NCBI GenBank assembly: GCA_015039365.1
Contig: WION01000042.1
Span: 1 to 64,000, forward strand
Direction: 5' to 3'
Length of the DNA stretch: 64,000 bases
Source of the DNA: Amanita rubescens
Taxonomy: Eukaryota > Basidiomycota > Agaricomycetes > Agaricales > Amanitaceae
The notes under the pieces are model-generated. The model made no database searches, was not told the DNA's origin, and saw only the letters and a program-made list of their open reading frames with translations. This document shows positions 23,971 to 34,128 of this stretch, piece after piece. Position 1 is the first letter of the stretch. Every line of letters begins with the position of its first letter. Position numbers and translations under genes: made by a program.

Positions 23971-24384
23971 ATTGGAGGGAGAACAGGCATGCGATATTAC
24001 TAATGGGGTTCAACCTGATGACTCCCACGATCATCGCACACTATGCCCCTGTCTGGCGTCCAGAGGACCCGATATCCTGGAATTCATAGACAAGCATATC
24101 GAACAGTGCAGCCAGGAACTTCGGGCGCTCAGTCTTGGTATACACGGTACGTATGTGGGCAATTAGAACCTGTACTTATTTGACGCACGCTGGCAGCACA
24201 CCCGGAACTGAGGTTTAAAGAATAGTGAGTCGGCTAGTAGGCCGCATCTCGGACAACGGTTAAGATTAACATCCGATAGTTACGCACCGCTCACAGCGTT
24301 TATGGAGAAGCATGGGTTCAAGGTCGAGAGGAAACTTCATCCTCTCACGGAAGCGGTGGTAGGACTATCGGCCTCAACTCCGAG
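23971..24384 (+). pseudogene. 5' remnant of an M20-type amidohydrolase (PM20D2-like) gene
   Basis: Three exons can be joined through normal introns (24147-24196 and 24225-24279). Together they read ILEFIDKHIEQCSQELRALS, GIHAHPELRFKEYYA and LTAFMEKHGFKVERKLHP. This is the N-terminal signature of the PM20D2/AbgB-type zinc amidohydrolases, where HAHPE is characteristic. The frame contains no ATG upstream, back to an in-frame stop. The expected remaining 350 or so residues, including the metal ligands and dimerisation domain, are absent: after 24384 the sequence changes to an unrelated gene fragment. I infer a truncated relic rather than a working gene. Confidence 0.65.
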
Positions 24385-24525
24385 GTTAGCGTTTTTCACC
24401 TGAACACCTAATAGGCATTGTTGGTCTTCTACTCTGTCTTTTTTTCCGGCTGATTTCGCCACCTGACCCTTTTAGCCTTTTCTTTTTATTTTCCATTGAT
24501 TCACGAACTAATCCTCGTTTCACTC

Positions 24526-24949
24526 CCAGTGATTGGCCAATACCCGGACACATTCACCGCAGCCGTCATGCGCAACCCCGTCATCTCCAGAGGCGAGATG
24601 TCCTCAACCGACATTCCAGACTGGTTCTATTCCGAATTCGGGCTTCCCTACCCTCTCGCTTCGTCGCCCGCTTCTTCCTCTCCCTCCGCCACTTCCTCGC
24701 AATGTCCCCCCACCAATCATGTCCTCGGAAACCTTCGCCAAGATCCACGCTGCCTCGCCCATCGCGCACGTGCACAAAGTCCGCCCGATGACGGGCGTTC
24801 TGCTGATGATTGGCACGGATGACCTGCGCATCGGGCTGAGGTATGGGATGGTGTATCATTATGCGCTCAAGGGGTTGCGGCATGCGCTCGGAGATGGGAA
24901 AGGGAAGGGGGTGGGGGAGACGGAGCTGAGGGGGAGAATCACTCGCTAG
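24526..24949 (+). pseudogene. 3' remnant of an acylaminoacyl-peptidase-type (S9C) gene
   Basis: The stretch VIGQYPDTFTAAVMRNPVIS followed by GEMSSTDIPDWFYSEFGLPY matches the region just after the nucleophile Ser of S9C prolyl-oligopeptidase family enzymes. It continues in another frame with MSSETFAKIHAASPIAHVHK and LLMIGTDDLR, the region of the catalytic Asp. The GGSHGG nucleophile motif and everything before it are missing. A frame change lies near 24690, and the end loses similarity before the catalytic His region. It is a decayed C-terminal fragment directly behind the amidohydrolase remnant. Confidence 0.65.
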
Positions 24950-25411
24950 CGGGGGTGGAGGCGAATAGGGTTTAATGGGAGGCGGCGAGGGATTTTATGG
25001 GGTGGGTGAGGGCGAGAGTTGTTGCGAAGGGTATGGTTTGATTTAGTGGTTTTGTCTAATGAAGCACCAAGGACGCCGTAGAAGCGGTGCAAAGATGCTC
25101 GAACGCTCAATATTTGAATACTTTGATACACGTTCCATATAATCAGGAAAGTTAGTCAGATTGGAATCGCAAGTAAAACAGTAAAATTGTCGCAAGTTAT
25201 CGGTATGCAAAATTTACATCATATTACACGTACAATCGAGCAACGCTAAACAGGCATTCAGATACAACGACGCAGGAGATGGGGAAGTACGGAGAACAAA
25301 GCAGCTGTTGAAGCGTATGGTGGTGATACATATCAAGCAACGCTGTTGAAGCGCACAAGGAAGATTTAAAAAAAAAAACACGAGCGCGTACTTACCGGTT
25401 ACCTAAAGCAA
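24950..25411. other. Intergenic with a short A-tract
   Basis: No gene is supported. A run of ten A residues lies just before 25380, downstream of the tyrosinase stop. Confidence 0.4.
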
Positions 25412-27180
25412 TCAAAAGTCCTCTACCTTTGGCCAATCATCTTCGGCCCCTCCCGGAATCGCAGTTTCCGGACGCGTCTTGATGCCGTCGGCAGTATGAA
25501 TCTCCACGTCCCACGCGATCTTTCCATCCTCTCGGCCACTGAAACCCACCAGATACTCCTGCGATCTCTTGTCCAATGAGAAATACCACTCCGGCTCAAG
25601 ATGGTTCCGGCAGTTACTGCAATCTTCCACGTTGAAACGACTCAAGAAAGCTTCCCTCGCAATCGCGATCTTGTCGATGGTACCGGGTTTTGTGGCATAA
25701 ACCCGGACTACGAATGAACCATCATGCTTGGCGCGGTTGATACCCTGAACCTTTTGAGTGGCAACGAATGGGTTGCTGGAGAGGCCAGTGATGCTATCTG
25801 AGTTGGGCACCGGGACTAAATGGTCTTTGAAGCGATCGAGGGAACCAAGCCCATAAGCTACATCCACATCCCTCAGATCAGTCACGTCATCCGAAGTATA
25901 GTACTGTCCGTTTGATTTTTTGAATGGTTCAAGGAGTGTCGTCATGTTGAGGCGGTCATTTTTTTTGTGACGCGGCGGCTGCCCTTGTTTGAGGATGGTT
26001 CCTGGGTAAGCGGGGGTGGAGTTGATGACGGTCAGACTGCCACGTGTGGTAAGGTTCTTCCTCTTCTGCCACACCGAAAAGACGTAATCGATGTAGCAAT
26101 GATGGAAAAAGAAGATCGGATCAAAGCCAGCAACGTTGTTATCGCCCATATCGCCATTGGCTCCTGCAATGGGGCTCGCATGATACTTTCCCCTCTCGTA
26201 AAAACCACCAAGGGCAAGGTGGATCGCATTATGCGGACTTTCCAACGAAAAGACGGTCGAGTTGTGACTCGAGGAATCACGTTCCCTGGCGTCTTTAATC
26301 CACTGGGCCTGAGAAGCCGTGTTCGAAAAGACGGTGTAGTTGGGTGCGTCGAGACATGTATGGAACCTGGCGCGAACGGAGTAGGTGTCTGGCATAGGGA
26401 CTTTCGGGTGATCAGGATCCTTCGGGATCTTGACGGTGCCTAGCAACCATTGGGCGACGTTTTCATTGAGAATATCGGTGTTTGTATCTTGATCTGTGTA
26501 CACCGAGTTGTGCTCGCTCGTTTTCCTTCTATCCTCCGGGGTTCCCACCAAGCCTGCCGGACAACAGAAATCGGCATCAGCACATTGAATTGTAATACTT
26601 ACGGCGTCAAGATTAATACAGCGCGATGCTCACCTGAGAGGGGATATCGTACAATTTGATAACTAACGGGTTTGCTACTGCGGTTTGGACGGATTTCATC
26701 TGCAGTGCCGTCAAGCTCTTGTTTGAGCTTGTAAGAGAAAAGTGGATTGGGGATGTGCACCCCCGGATTGGCGTCAAAGGTGAAAGTCGGCGTGGTGAGA
26801 ATGGATGGAATTGGTTTCGGTGACGGGAGTATTCCTGATTCTAACGTTTCATCCCAGAATGGAAGAGTGACGTCTTCACAGCCAGGGACACTGCGGAGTG
26901 CATTTTCCAATTCGAGGACATAAGCGCGATGCCAGGTAGGGAATAAAACAGTTTCGTGCCAGCAATATCCTCCCCACCATTCCTTCGCTGGTGTTCCTTC
27001 TGGAGGGCTAACGAAAGGCAATCCGTGATAGCCACTGATGAATTCGAAGGACTTGGGATTGTCGGGAGTAAGGTCCTGAATACCGACGAATGCCCTGACG
27101 AGTTTTTCAAGCGAGCTCCTATCGATCCGGTCATCATATTTCTGCTGAAGCTCCTGGAGAGAGCGACGGATGCGTGACAT
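25412..27180 (-). CDS. Tyrosinase (type-3 copper polyphenol oxidase)
   Basis: Tyrosinase oxidises phenols to quinones on the way to melanin. Two exons, 27180-26634 and 26553-25412, are joined by one intron; the junction restores YPLSGLVGTPEDRRK. The protein is 562 residues. Copper site A is seen as YHGLPF, GYCWHETVLFPTWHRAYVLE (Cys-x-His suggests the thioether bridge typical of fungal tyrosinases). Copper site B is seen as SPHNAIHLALGG and DPIFFFHHCYIDYVFSVWQ. All six histidines expected for the dicopper centre are present. There is no signal peptide, as is usual for cytosolic fungal tyrosinases matured by C-terminal cleavage. The C-terminal domain, from about residue 390, is retained. No frame damage was seen. 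Confidence 0.93.
26554..26633 (-). other. Intron of the tyrosinase gene
   Basis: On the minus strand the donor is CAG|GTGAGC and the acceptor CGGCAG|GC. Removing these 80 bases joins the two tyrosinase exons in frame. Confidence 0.85.
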
Positions 27181-28457
27181 GACAGTCGAAGAGCTACAAT
27201 CAATGGATCAGCGAGCGAACGGGCAGCGGAATGCTATAACTTGCCAGTGGATGGGTTTGCGAAAGTTTAATGGTAAGAAAGCGGGGAGTAACCAATATAA
27301 ATTGATATAACTTGCGGTCGAAATGCTCCAGTTTTTATATGTCGCCGCCCAGCCATTGCCTGTTTAGATGAATTCTGCCCGTGACCCACCAACGACTCTC
27401 GGGCCAATCTCTGAGCTCAGGCAGCGGGTGAGACCGAGCACAAATCGCCGGCCTGAAAATAGGCCTTGTCTGATCAGTGCTGTTAGTGAGTTCAAGGTCG
27501 AATCGATGGTGGCGTTGCAGACCCCAAAAAACGCAACCAGGTGACTGGGTAGACCAAGCACCCGTTGAAAATAAAGTCTGGTGACACGACACAAGGAGAT
27601 TTTGCGATATCTCATTAGAAAACTGCGCTTCTAAGAAGAATCTAAGAAGAATAGAACAGTTGCGTGGGAATGTCCGAAAAAGTCCGGTTCGGCCTAAACC
27701 CTTCTGTAATGAATAGAGAACCGGGAATCCCACAGGGTCTTTATCGGGACACGCTGGTTCAACCACATGCTGCAGTGTGCGCTTGTGCATAGGTGTAGGA
27801 ACTGGGCGAGAGGGAGAGGTGGAAGGAAGTAGACAATGAGGTGTAGGAGACTGGGCAAGGACTCCTTCGTAATGACGGTAACTGAATGTTTGCAACTGGT
27901 ATTGAAAGCCTTCACTGACAGCAACTAACAGCACAATAGGTGCAGTGTACCTGTACGGGGACGTGTTCCAATTTTTCTTGTTTGATAGCAGCAACAAGTC
28001 GCGGGACCGATAATCGTGTGTTCTTATCGCGGTGGCTCGGTAAATGTTTCGTCGAAAGATCTCCCACGGCCTTTCCCATTTAGACCATCGGCAGGTGCAT
28101 CACCGAGCCATGGATGTCAAGTCGTTCCTCTTTTCCTGGGCGAGTACATGGGGCGACCCGACTAATCTCCGAGCCATCGTTGTTGTTTCGATGTACACGG
28201 TCAAAGGGATTCTAGCCGGTGCATAATTACGACAGCCAAGGGCAGGATTGAATTCAGGAGACTCTCCGGATCAACCCTCTCAGCCTGAGACTAGCATATA
28301 TAGAGACAAGGACGGAGTGGGAGTATTGGAGCCGGTATTATATATACTTGTTCAAAAGTACATTCTTGCAGCCAAGTATAAAAAGAATATGCACGAAACT
28401 GGATATAATCAGTGGTTTCGCAAGTATACACTTTGGGCGCCACGTACCTATTCACGT
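27181..28457. other. Tyrosinase 5' flank and intergenic DNA
   Basis: A 220-codon open frame exists on the minus strand at 27335-27997. It has no start context, domain or balanced composition, so I do not call it a gene. Nothing else was recognised. Confidence 0.4.
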
Positions 28458-29040
28458 TCAGATTGAAGCAGACTCGTCATCCAAATCGTCCGTTATATCA
28501 CCATCATTGTTATCCTCCGAATCCGGCGCCATGTCTTCGTCCAAGTCTTCCATGCTCGCGTCGAGATCTTGGTTAGAGTCATTCTCACCGTCATCCTCCA
28601 TCAGCGATTGACCACCTTCTGATTGTTCAGAGCCGCTCCCATCTGTTTCCTCGTCGGCCTGTGTTGAGATGGACCGCATTAAATACACATCAAGGAGGCT
28701 AACGGGACCTCACGTCGTTTTTCTCTTCTTGCTGGGTGAGCACACGCCCGATGGGTATCAAAAAGTTGAATCCTCGATTATGGATGTGCATATTCTGCAA
28801 CGAGAAACGTGATATCAGCTTTCGCGTTGTCAAAGTAAGGAGGAGGAAACGTACGATATCTTCCAACTCGTTCTCCTCATCGCTCAAGTCGTCCATCTCC
28901 CTTTGCAAGTCACGAACAACATTGAGGTGGCCATATATGCGACGACGAGAGAGTGGAAGAGGGTGAGGTTGCGGTGGTTTTGGGAGCAAGTCGGGGAACT
29001 TGAGGGGTCTCTGTAAGAGTGTGGGAGTTGCAACGGACAT
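28458..29040 (-). CDS. APC15: APC15-like subunit of the anaphase-promoting complex
   Basis: Minus-strand gene of about 145 residues in three exons. The start is at 29040 (MSVATPTLLQRPLKFPD). A helix follows (VVRDLQREMDDLSDEENELEDI), then after an intron NMHIHNRGFNFLIPIGRVLT and a last exon that is almost entirely Asp, Glu and Ser. APC15/Mnd2 proteins have this plan: a short N-terminal segment, a helix, the LVPIG-type motif and a long acidic tail. They promote turnover of the mitotic checkpoint complex on the APC/C. The match rests on the order of parts and the F-L-I-P-I-G motif, not on extended identity. An unrelated acidic nuclear protein is the alternative. Confidence 0.55.
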
Positions 29041-29520
29041 TTCACGTCATGTGAATCACAATATTATAAAAAAAAGATTACAATCGCGATGCTTGATAGT
29101 GATTATATAACTCTCAACTATCCATATTCCTCGACATTATTTCCTTTTTCAAGCTTCCTATCAACACTGGAGATGGGGGCACAAGTTATAATCATGCTGA
29201 TCAAATAGAGCATCTAATATGGCACAACTACACTCAGGAAAGAAAGATACGCCATATTGTGGAGTGGAAGGGCGCGTAGTTTTGGAACTGCGGCACATGG
29301 TGGGCTGGGCTGTACATCACGAACAAATGTGGGCGGGCTACGACGATGGTGACCGGCGGTGAGTCGTGAGTGCATCACTGGCGCTGATGAATCATGATTC
29401 ATTCTAGTTGTCTCAGGTGTATGAATTGCCCAACTTCCGAGTCCGGGAGGTGTGCTGTATCGCACTTGTCCCAACCCAGCTCATCCGCTGCCACATCCCG
29501 GTGCCCTTCAAGATCCAACC

Positions 29521-30750
29521 ATGTCATATATTTCTGCCTCTCTTGCTCGCTGCTATAGCTGGCTGGCGAAGCGACTGTCTCCACCCGAGGTTTGCCTTAT
29601 TTTCATCACAGTGTTTCTGACTAAGCTCAAGCACATCTCCTAGATTTCGCCTGTCAGCTGTGATGGGGTTAGTCACCATGCTCTTGGCGGAGGATCGTAC
29701 GCTTTCAAGGACGATTACCCGGAATACCTCGCGAAGTTAATCACTCGCGGCCCAGAGGTGGAGATCAACCTCATCATCCAGCCGAACAGTTCCCCGCACC
29801 TGGGGACACTCTCGTCCATTGCCCTTGCATTCTCCGTCGCCACCCATCTCAAGAATCTCAATCTTAAACCGTACATCGTGCTTGACCTGTGGGATAATGC
29901 AAAGGGGGAGCAGTGCACCATCGACGGAGTGGCGTATCAACGCGGCCTTCGTGACACAGGCAAGTTATTTGACCACTTGAATGATTATCACGAAATTCTT
30001 CGCACTGTTTCAAACTTTTTTGGCGGAGAGGTGGAGTATCGCATCCGGATGGAAGCCGAATTCTTGTCGCTCCCTCGTATCCCGGACATTTTACGCGGTA
30101 TTATCGATGACCGTGAGGCGTTAGGTGTCTCTCTTGCGCCGTCTTCGGGGTCGATTGCTCTACGTGCTGCGTGCCCCCACGAAGGATGTGGCCTCGTAGA
30201 CAAGTACGGTTCTCACAACAATTACGACGACCCCGATAAAGTGCTTTTCCAATGCCCGATTCATGGCCAGTTCGCCGTTGTGCTCGCGACCGAGTGCTCC
30301 CGCCTGCAGTTCAACTGCCAACTCTTCAACCTCGTCATTGGACGGTTCTACGAAGACTTCGAGCATGGTTATATCCAAATCTGTGGCTCGGACTACGCAG
30401 GATTCTGGCAGGAGCAGCTGCTGTGGCGCCACTTGCGGAAACCCATTATTATCGTATACACCCCTCTCATCGTTGACTGGTCCGGGTCGAAGCTCTCCAA
30501 GTCCCTTTATCTGCGCCGCGATGCGTACGACTATCTGTGCAAGGATGGGCTCGAGTATATGCTCTCCTACGCGCGTTTCCAAGAAGAGCAGAGGGACTTG
30601 GGAGTTCTCTGCGCGGAAGTTGACCTGTGGGTCCGAGAGCCTTACCGCTTGTTTAGGGCCTACAGTGTCCATTACATGCATCTTCTCTTTACGCAGAAGG
30701 AGCGGATTAAGCTGGGAGCTATTCACCTCCGGGAGCTGATTAATCAATGA
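29521..30750 (+). CDS. Stand-alone class I aminoacyl-tRNA-synthetase-like protein
   Basis: Two exons (29521-29589 and 29644-30750) give about 391 residues. The protein has both nucleotide-binding signatures of class I synthetases: SPHLGT at about residue 62, in the HIGH position, and SGSKLSKSLYL at about residue 302, in the KMSKS position. GSDYAGFWQEQLLWRHL fits the strand before KMSKS. Between them lies a zinc-ribbon-like insert, CPHEGCG and later CPIHG. This arrangement most resembles class I lysyl-tRNA synthetase, which is archaeal and bacterial; eukaryotes normally use a class II enzyme. Only about 80 residues follow KLSKS, so a normal anticodon-binding domain is missing. It may form an aminoacyl-adenylate for something other than translation. 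No signal or transit peptide is evident. Confidence 0.7.
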
Positions 30751-31861
30751 GCAGTGGGATGTCTGAAGACGAGGTTCCCACTAGGAAGTTGCTCTATTAT
30801 CCTTTGATCATTCTAAATCATGTTGTAATTAAAATCGATAACCTCGATCGAGAGCAAGTTTTGTTGATTTTTGTCGGTTGGCGTAGATAACAATCGAAGG
30901 AAATCATTCATATACTGCCACCTCGGTGTGGTTACTTTATTTCATAAAATCGACAGTGCTAGTGATTTGTGTGCTCGGGCCTGAAGCCCCAAGCCCACCC
31001 TGATAAGCCCGGCCCAAGCTGGGCCGTATGGTAGGCTTTTCGAGGCTGAGCCTGGGGAATAAAAGAATATGGATATCACCGGCGTTCACAATCGATCACA
31101 AAGCCCTCACGAGGTCCACAAGTGTCCTAGTACAGATCTTGCTAACGATAATTCACGATCATTCATTGTTGGCCACGACCGATCACGAGAGAACGGGTTT
31201 AGACTGCAAAAGCTGTTAACGATTGACTCACGGCCACTTACCCTGCTTCATGATAGATCATTAGAAATCGCGAGGATGACTGAAATGTTGTGAGTGCAAA
31301 TGATCTTCAATAATTTTGGACGATCACCGTATTTTGTCCAGTATCGCGGGGCAAAAGAATGACATACTGTGGTGCGACATGCAGCAGAGTCTATTAGTGC
31401 ACACATAGTAACATCTAATCATGAGCAAGTTACATGCCTTGACACTGGCTCAACGTTGACAAACCCAAAGAAGTACACAATGTGGGCTAGTGAGATGGGG
31501 CTGCGCAGGGCTGGAATTATTGACGGTAGCAGCGGTGGTGGTGGGAGGGAGGGAAGGGGAAGGTACCAGGCGACACCATGATGGAGGGAGAACTTGACAA
31601 GACGACTGAGGGAAGGCACAGTTGAGTTCTCTCAGAATCTCGAAATCGATTGTATCCATGATCAATTTCAGTGCTCGATGAGATGAGGCAACACAAAAAA
31701 AATCAACAAGCACGACCTACTAAACGTACAAAATCGTAAACTTCCTATGGAAGCTTTACCAACGACACCCTACGAGACATATCGTATTTTCTGATTGAGA
31801 GTTCTATGGGGACATCAGACCTCGCCAAACTTTAAGAACATGAGGCGAGTAAGATCGCGTA
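30751..31861. other. Intergenic between convergent genes
   Basis: No gene is supported. A GC-rich, GGCCC/GGGCC-rich patch at about 30975-31030 resembles degenerate ends of repeats common in mushroom genomes, but I could not find a partner copy here. Confidence 0.35.
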
Positions 31862-32464
31862 CTATGCAACGCGTTTGGCTGGCCCTTCGTCAGAGTCACA
31901 CGGCTCCTCCCGCTCCCGTTTCCTCTTCATATCAGAGCCCTGACAACTCGTTTCGAGGACGTGGGTGAGAGTTGCAGCTTCCGTCTGTAGCATCATGTCG
32001 GCGTCCTTGGAGTCCCAGAGCACAGTCTGCTCATCCCATCGCACAGCCTTGCACAGCATTGATGGCACGTACACCAGGCTTCGTGGAGCACTCTTCATCT
32101 CGTACAACTCCTTCATCTCCTTCAAGCGTATGATTTCCTTGAGCCGACGAACGCTACGGACGCGGTACGCATAGTCGAACCTCTCCCAGTCTTTGTGATG
32201 CGTGTTGTACTCGTGGTTTCCGAGCCCGTCTTCAGGGAGCGGCTCATCTCCCGGTTTTCGCGTCCGCGCGGGATCAATCTCGCAGATATATACAATGGAG
32301 GAGATGGGGGCGTTGAGGTAGAACCAGATGCGCTTGACGGACGGCGCGATCTCGTATCGCCGGAACTCGTAGTTCTTCTCATGGCGGACGATTTGTTGCA
32401 TGTAGTCGTCTGTCATGGGTAAGATCGCGTCCTCACAGGTATTTTTGCGTTTTGAGGTTCTCAT
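31862..32464 (-). CDS. ASCH/PUA-like domain protein
   Basis: Intronless minus-strand gene. The N-terminal half reads AILPMTDDYMQQIVRHEKNYEFRRYEI then VKRIWFYLNAPISSIVYICEI. This fits the ASCH/EVE/PUA-like beta-barrel pattern of small nucleic-acid-binding proteins: a 'K.hEhRr' segment followed by 'hhhYth.P...h'. A central helical stretch is rich in Lys, Glu and Leu. The tail has a basic segment (MKRKREREE) that could be a nuclear localisation signal. I start at the second Met (32464, MRTSKRKN) because the preceding 20 codons are Cys/Ser-rich and poorly coding-like; the longer start is 32524. Function is unknown; RNA or modified-base binding is inferred from the fold. Confidence 0.55.
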   Translation of the reverse strand: MRTSKRKNTCEDAILPMTDDYMQQIVRHEKNYEFRRYEIAPSVKRIWFYLNAPISSIVYICEIDPARTRKPGDEPLPEDGLGNHEYNTHHKDWERFDYAYRVRSVRRLKEIIRLKEMKELYEMKSAPRSLVYVPSMLCKAVRWDEQTVLWDSKDADMMLQTEAATLTHVLETSCQGSDMKRKREREEPCDSDEGPAKRVA

Positions 32465-32791
32465 TGTGAGCGTCCGAGGAGAGCAAGAGAAACGGGTTTC
32501 GGGGAGGAGGTGGTTCAACTTCACTAATACTAGTAATAGTAACGTGACGTGATCACCGTGTTCCCCGTGGATGAGTATCTTTGGTTTGCCCCATCTAATA
32601 CTTGGTCAAATCCCCGAGGTCAAGGTCACTATCGCGCACGAAAATACTCTCTTTGCCATAGACAAATGGCCGCATAGCGATTATGAACGGAGTATTCGGT
32701 GCTAGAATCAGGTCTCTCTGACATACAATTCAAGTTTATTTTCTTTCACACGGACAGGAATCAAAATATCTAGGCTCGTATTCTCCTAGGA

Positions 32792-34128
32792 TCAAACTGG
32801 CCAGGACTTGGACCTGACTTCCGTGATCCACTTCGTGTCGGTGCTCGGATACTAGATGACGCCATTCAGTCCAATCACCGAACCAAGAGATATTAAAGCT
32901 CACCTGCCAAGCTGCAACGCCCCCATCTATATAGATGGTTAGCAGTGAAGAAACAGATTTTGCAATGCGACTCACTCCATCCCTCTTTCTTGCCTTGCTC
33001 CAAGACTACAGCGAGTACCGATGGAGGCGTGTCTCGCGGGTCAGCACTCTTCCCTATCAGAATCTTCGAGAGTGGGACGCCATGAGCATGGATTTGGAAC
33101 ACGGATGTGCCTGGATATTCCGCGCCCGACTCTCTCAAAATGGCCTCAGGCGTGTTGTAGTGGTCTGAAAAGAGACTGGTCAGAAATTATGAAATAACCT
33201 ATAGTTGGAAGGCGTACGGCCGTACTGCACATTGTACCAGTTGATCTCATGCCCAATTTCCTTGTTTATTCTGATGTAGCCTCCACCAGGATAGGCTTTA
33301 GATCCAAACCTTGAATTAGACAAAATTAGTTGACGAATGTCTCGGACGATTAACATTTCAATGCCATCGTGCAAATGCTTTAAATTTATATAGGGTTGAG
33401 TACTGTTCTGGATGGAACACTCAAAAAACGCTTACGTGCATGTGAGATCAAGAACTCCCTGGGAAGTCGAGCTCTCAACTCGATTGTAAAAGCGATGAGC
33501 CAATCCTACAAACTCGCGTTATATTCAGTTTGACAGACACACACTCTGAGTCTGACAAACCTCGGCAACGCCTTTCTTGAACGCATCCTCGTCTTCGAAG
33601 TTGACGTCGACTCCGTCGACATGATATTCCTTTGCCCATCCTGCGATAAACTCCGCAACTTGGGCCGGATCTCTTGCAGTGGGCTTATCCGTGTATCCAA
33701 AGGCGGACACGAACAATTTGACGCCTGCAGAGTGATATTTGTGCCTGGCCTCTGCTCGAGCAGATGGGGAAAGGTCGGCCCAAGCAGCAACCTTCAAGTT
33801 GGCTGTTAGAATACGATATGGAGTAGGGTGAATACGATATCTTACTCTGTCAGTTGCTCCGGACGAGAGCAGGAAGGAAAGATTACTACAAAGATTAGAG
33901 TCACGATGAGGGAACCGAACAACGGGTGCGATTAAAGCGCGCACTAGACATTAAAGCCCTAGGAATGATTGGTGTTAGAATGATGAGAATGATAAGTTCG
34001 TGTGACGTTACTTTTATGCGCGAGACATCGGGAGGGAGTAGACTCGAAGGATCGTTTTGATCGTGGTAGACGACAAAATGCGGTGGAGGCGACATGACGA
34101 GGAGTACCGGTTCGGCCACAACTGCCAT
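32792..34128 (-). CDS. GH18 chitinase-like protein (paralogue 2, altered active-site motif)
   Basis: Minus-strand paralogue of the chitinase at 17.1 kb with the same exon plan. Order of parts: PPHFVVYHDQND, GFN, NLSFLLSSGATD, a long exon with LFVSAFGYTDKP and the catalytic segment DGVDVNFED, then WLIAFTIELRARLP, KAYPGGGYIRINKE, INWYNVQY, VFQIHAHGVPLSKILIGK, GGVAAWQ, and a last exon ending KSWPV. The catalytic Glu is kept, but the Asp two residues before it in DxxDxDxE is Asn. That Asp normally positions the substrate N-acetyl group during catalysis, so activity may be low or changed. No signal peptide is seen. The stop is at 32792-32794. Introns and frames are consistent, so it is probably expressed. 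Confidence 0.8.

Noticed and set aside
27335..27997. 220-codon ORF on the minus strand upstream of tyrosinase
   Set aside because: Composition is Leu/Pro/Ser/Arg-heavy without helices or motifs, no family is recognised, and overlapping frames are also open. Probably chance.
30160..30747. 195-codon ORF antisense to the synthetase-like gene
   Set aside because: It is the complement of a clearly coding exon with synthetase motifs.
30973..31060. GGCCC/GGGCC-rich patch as a transposon end
   Set aside because: It resembles repeat ends known from mushrooms, but no partner or target duplication was found in the window.
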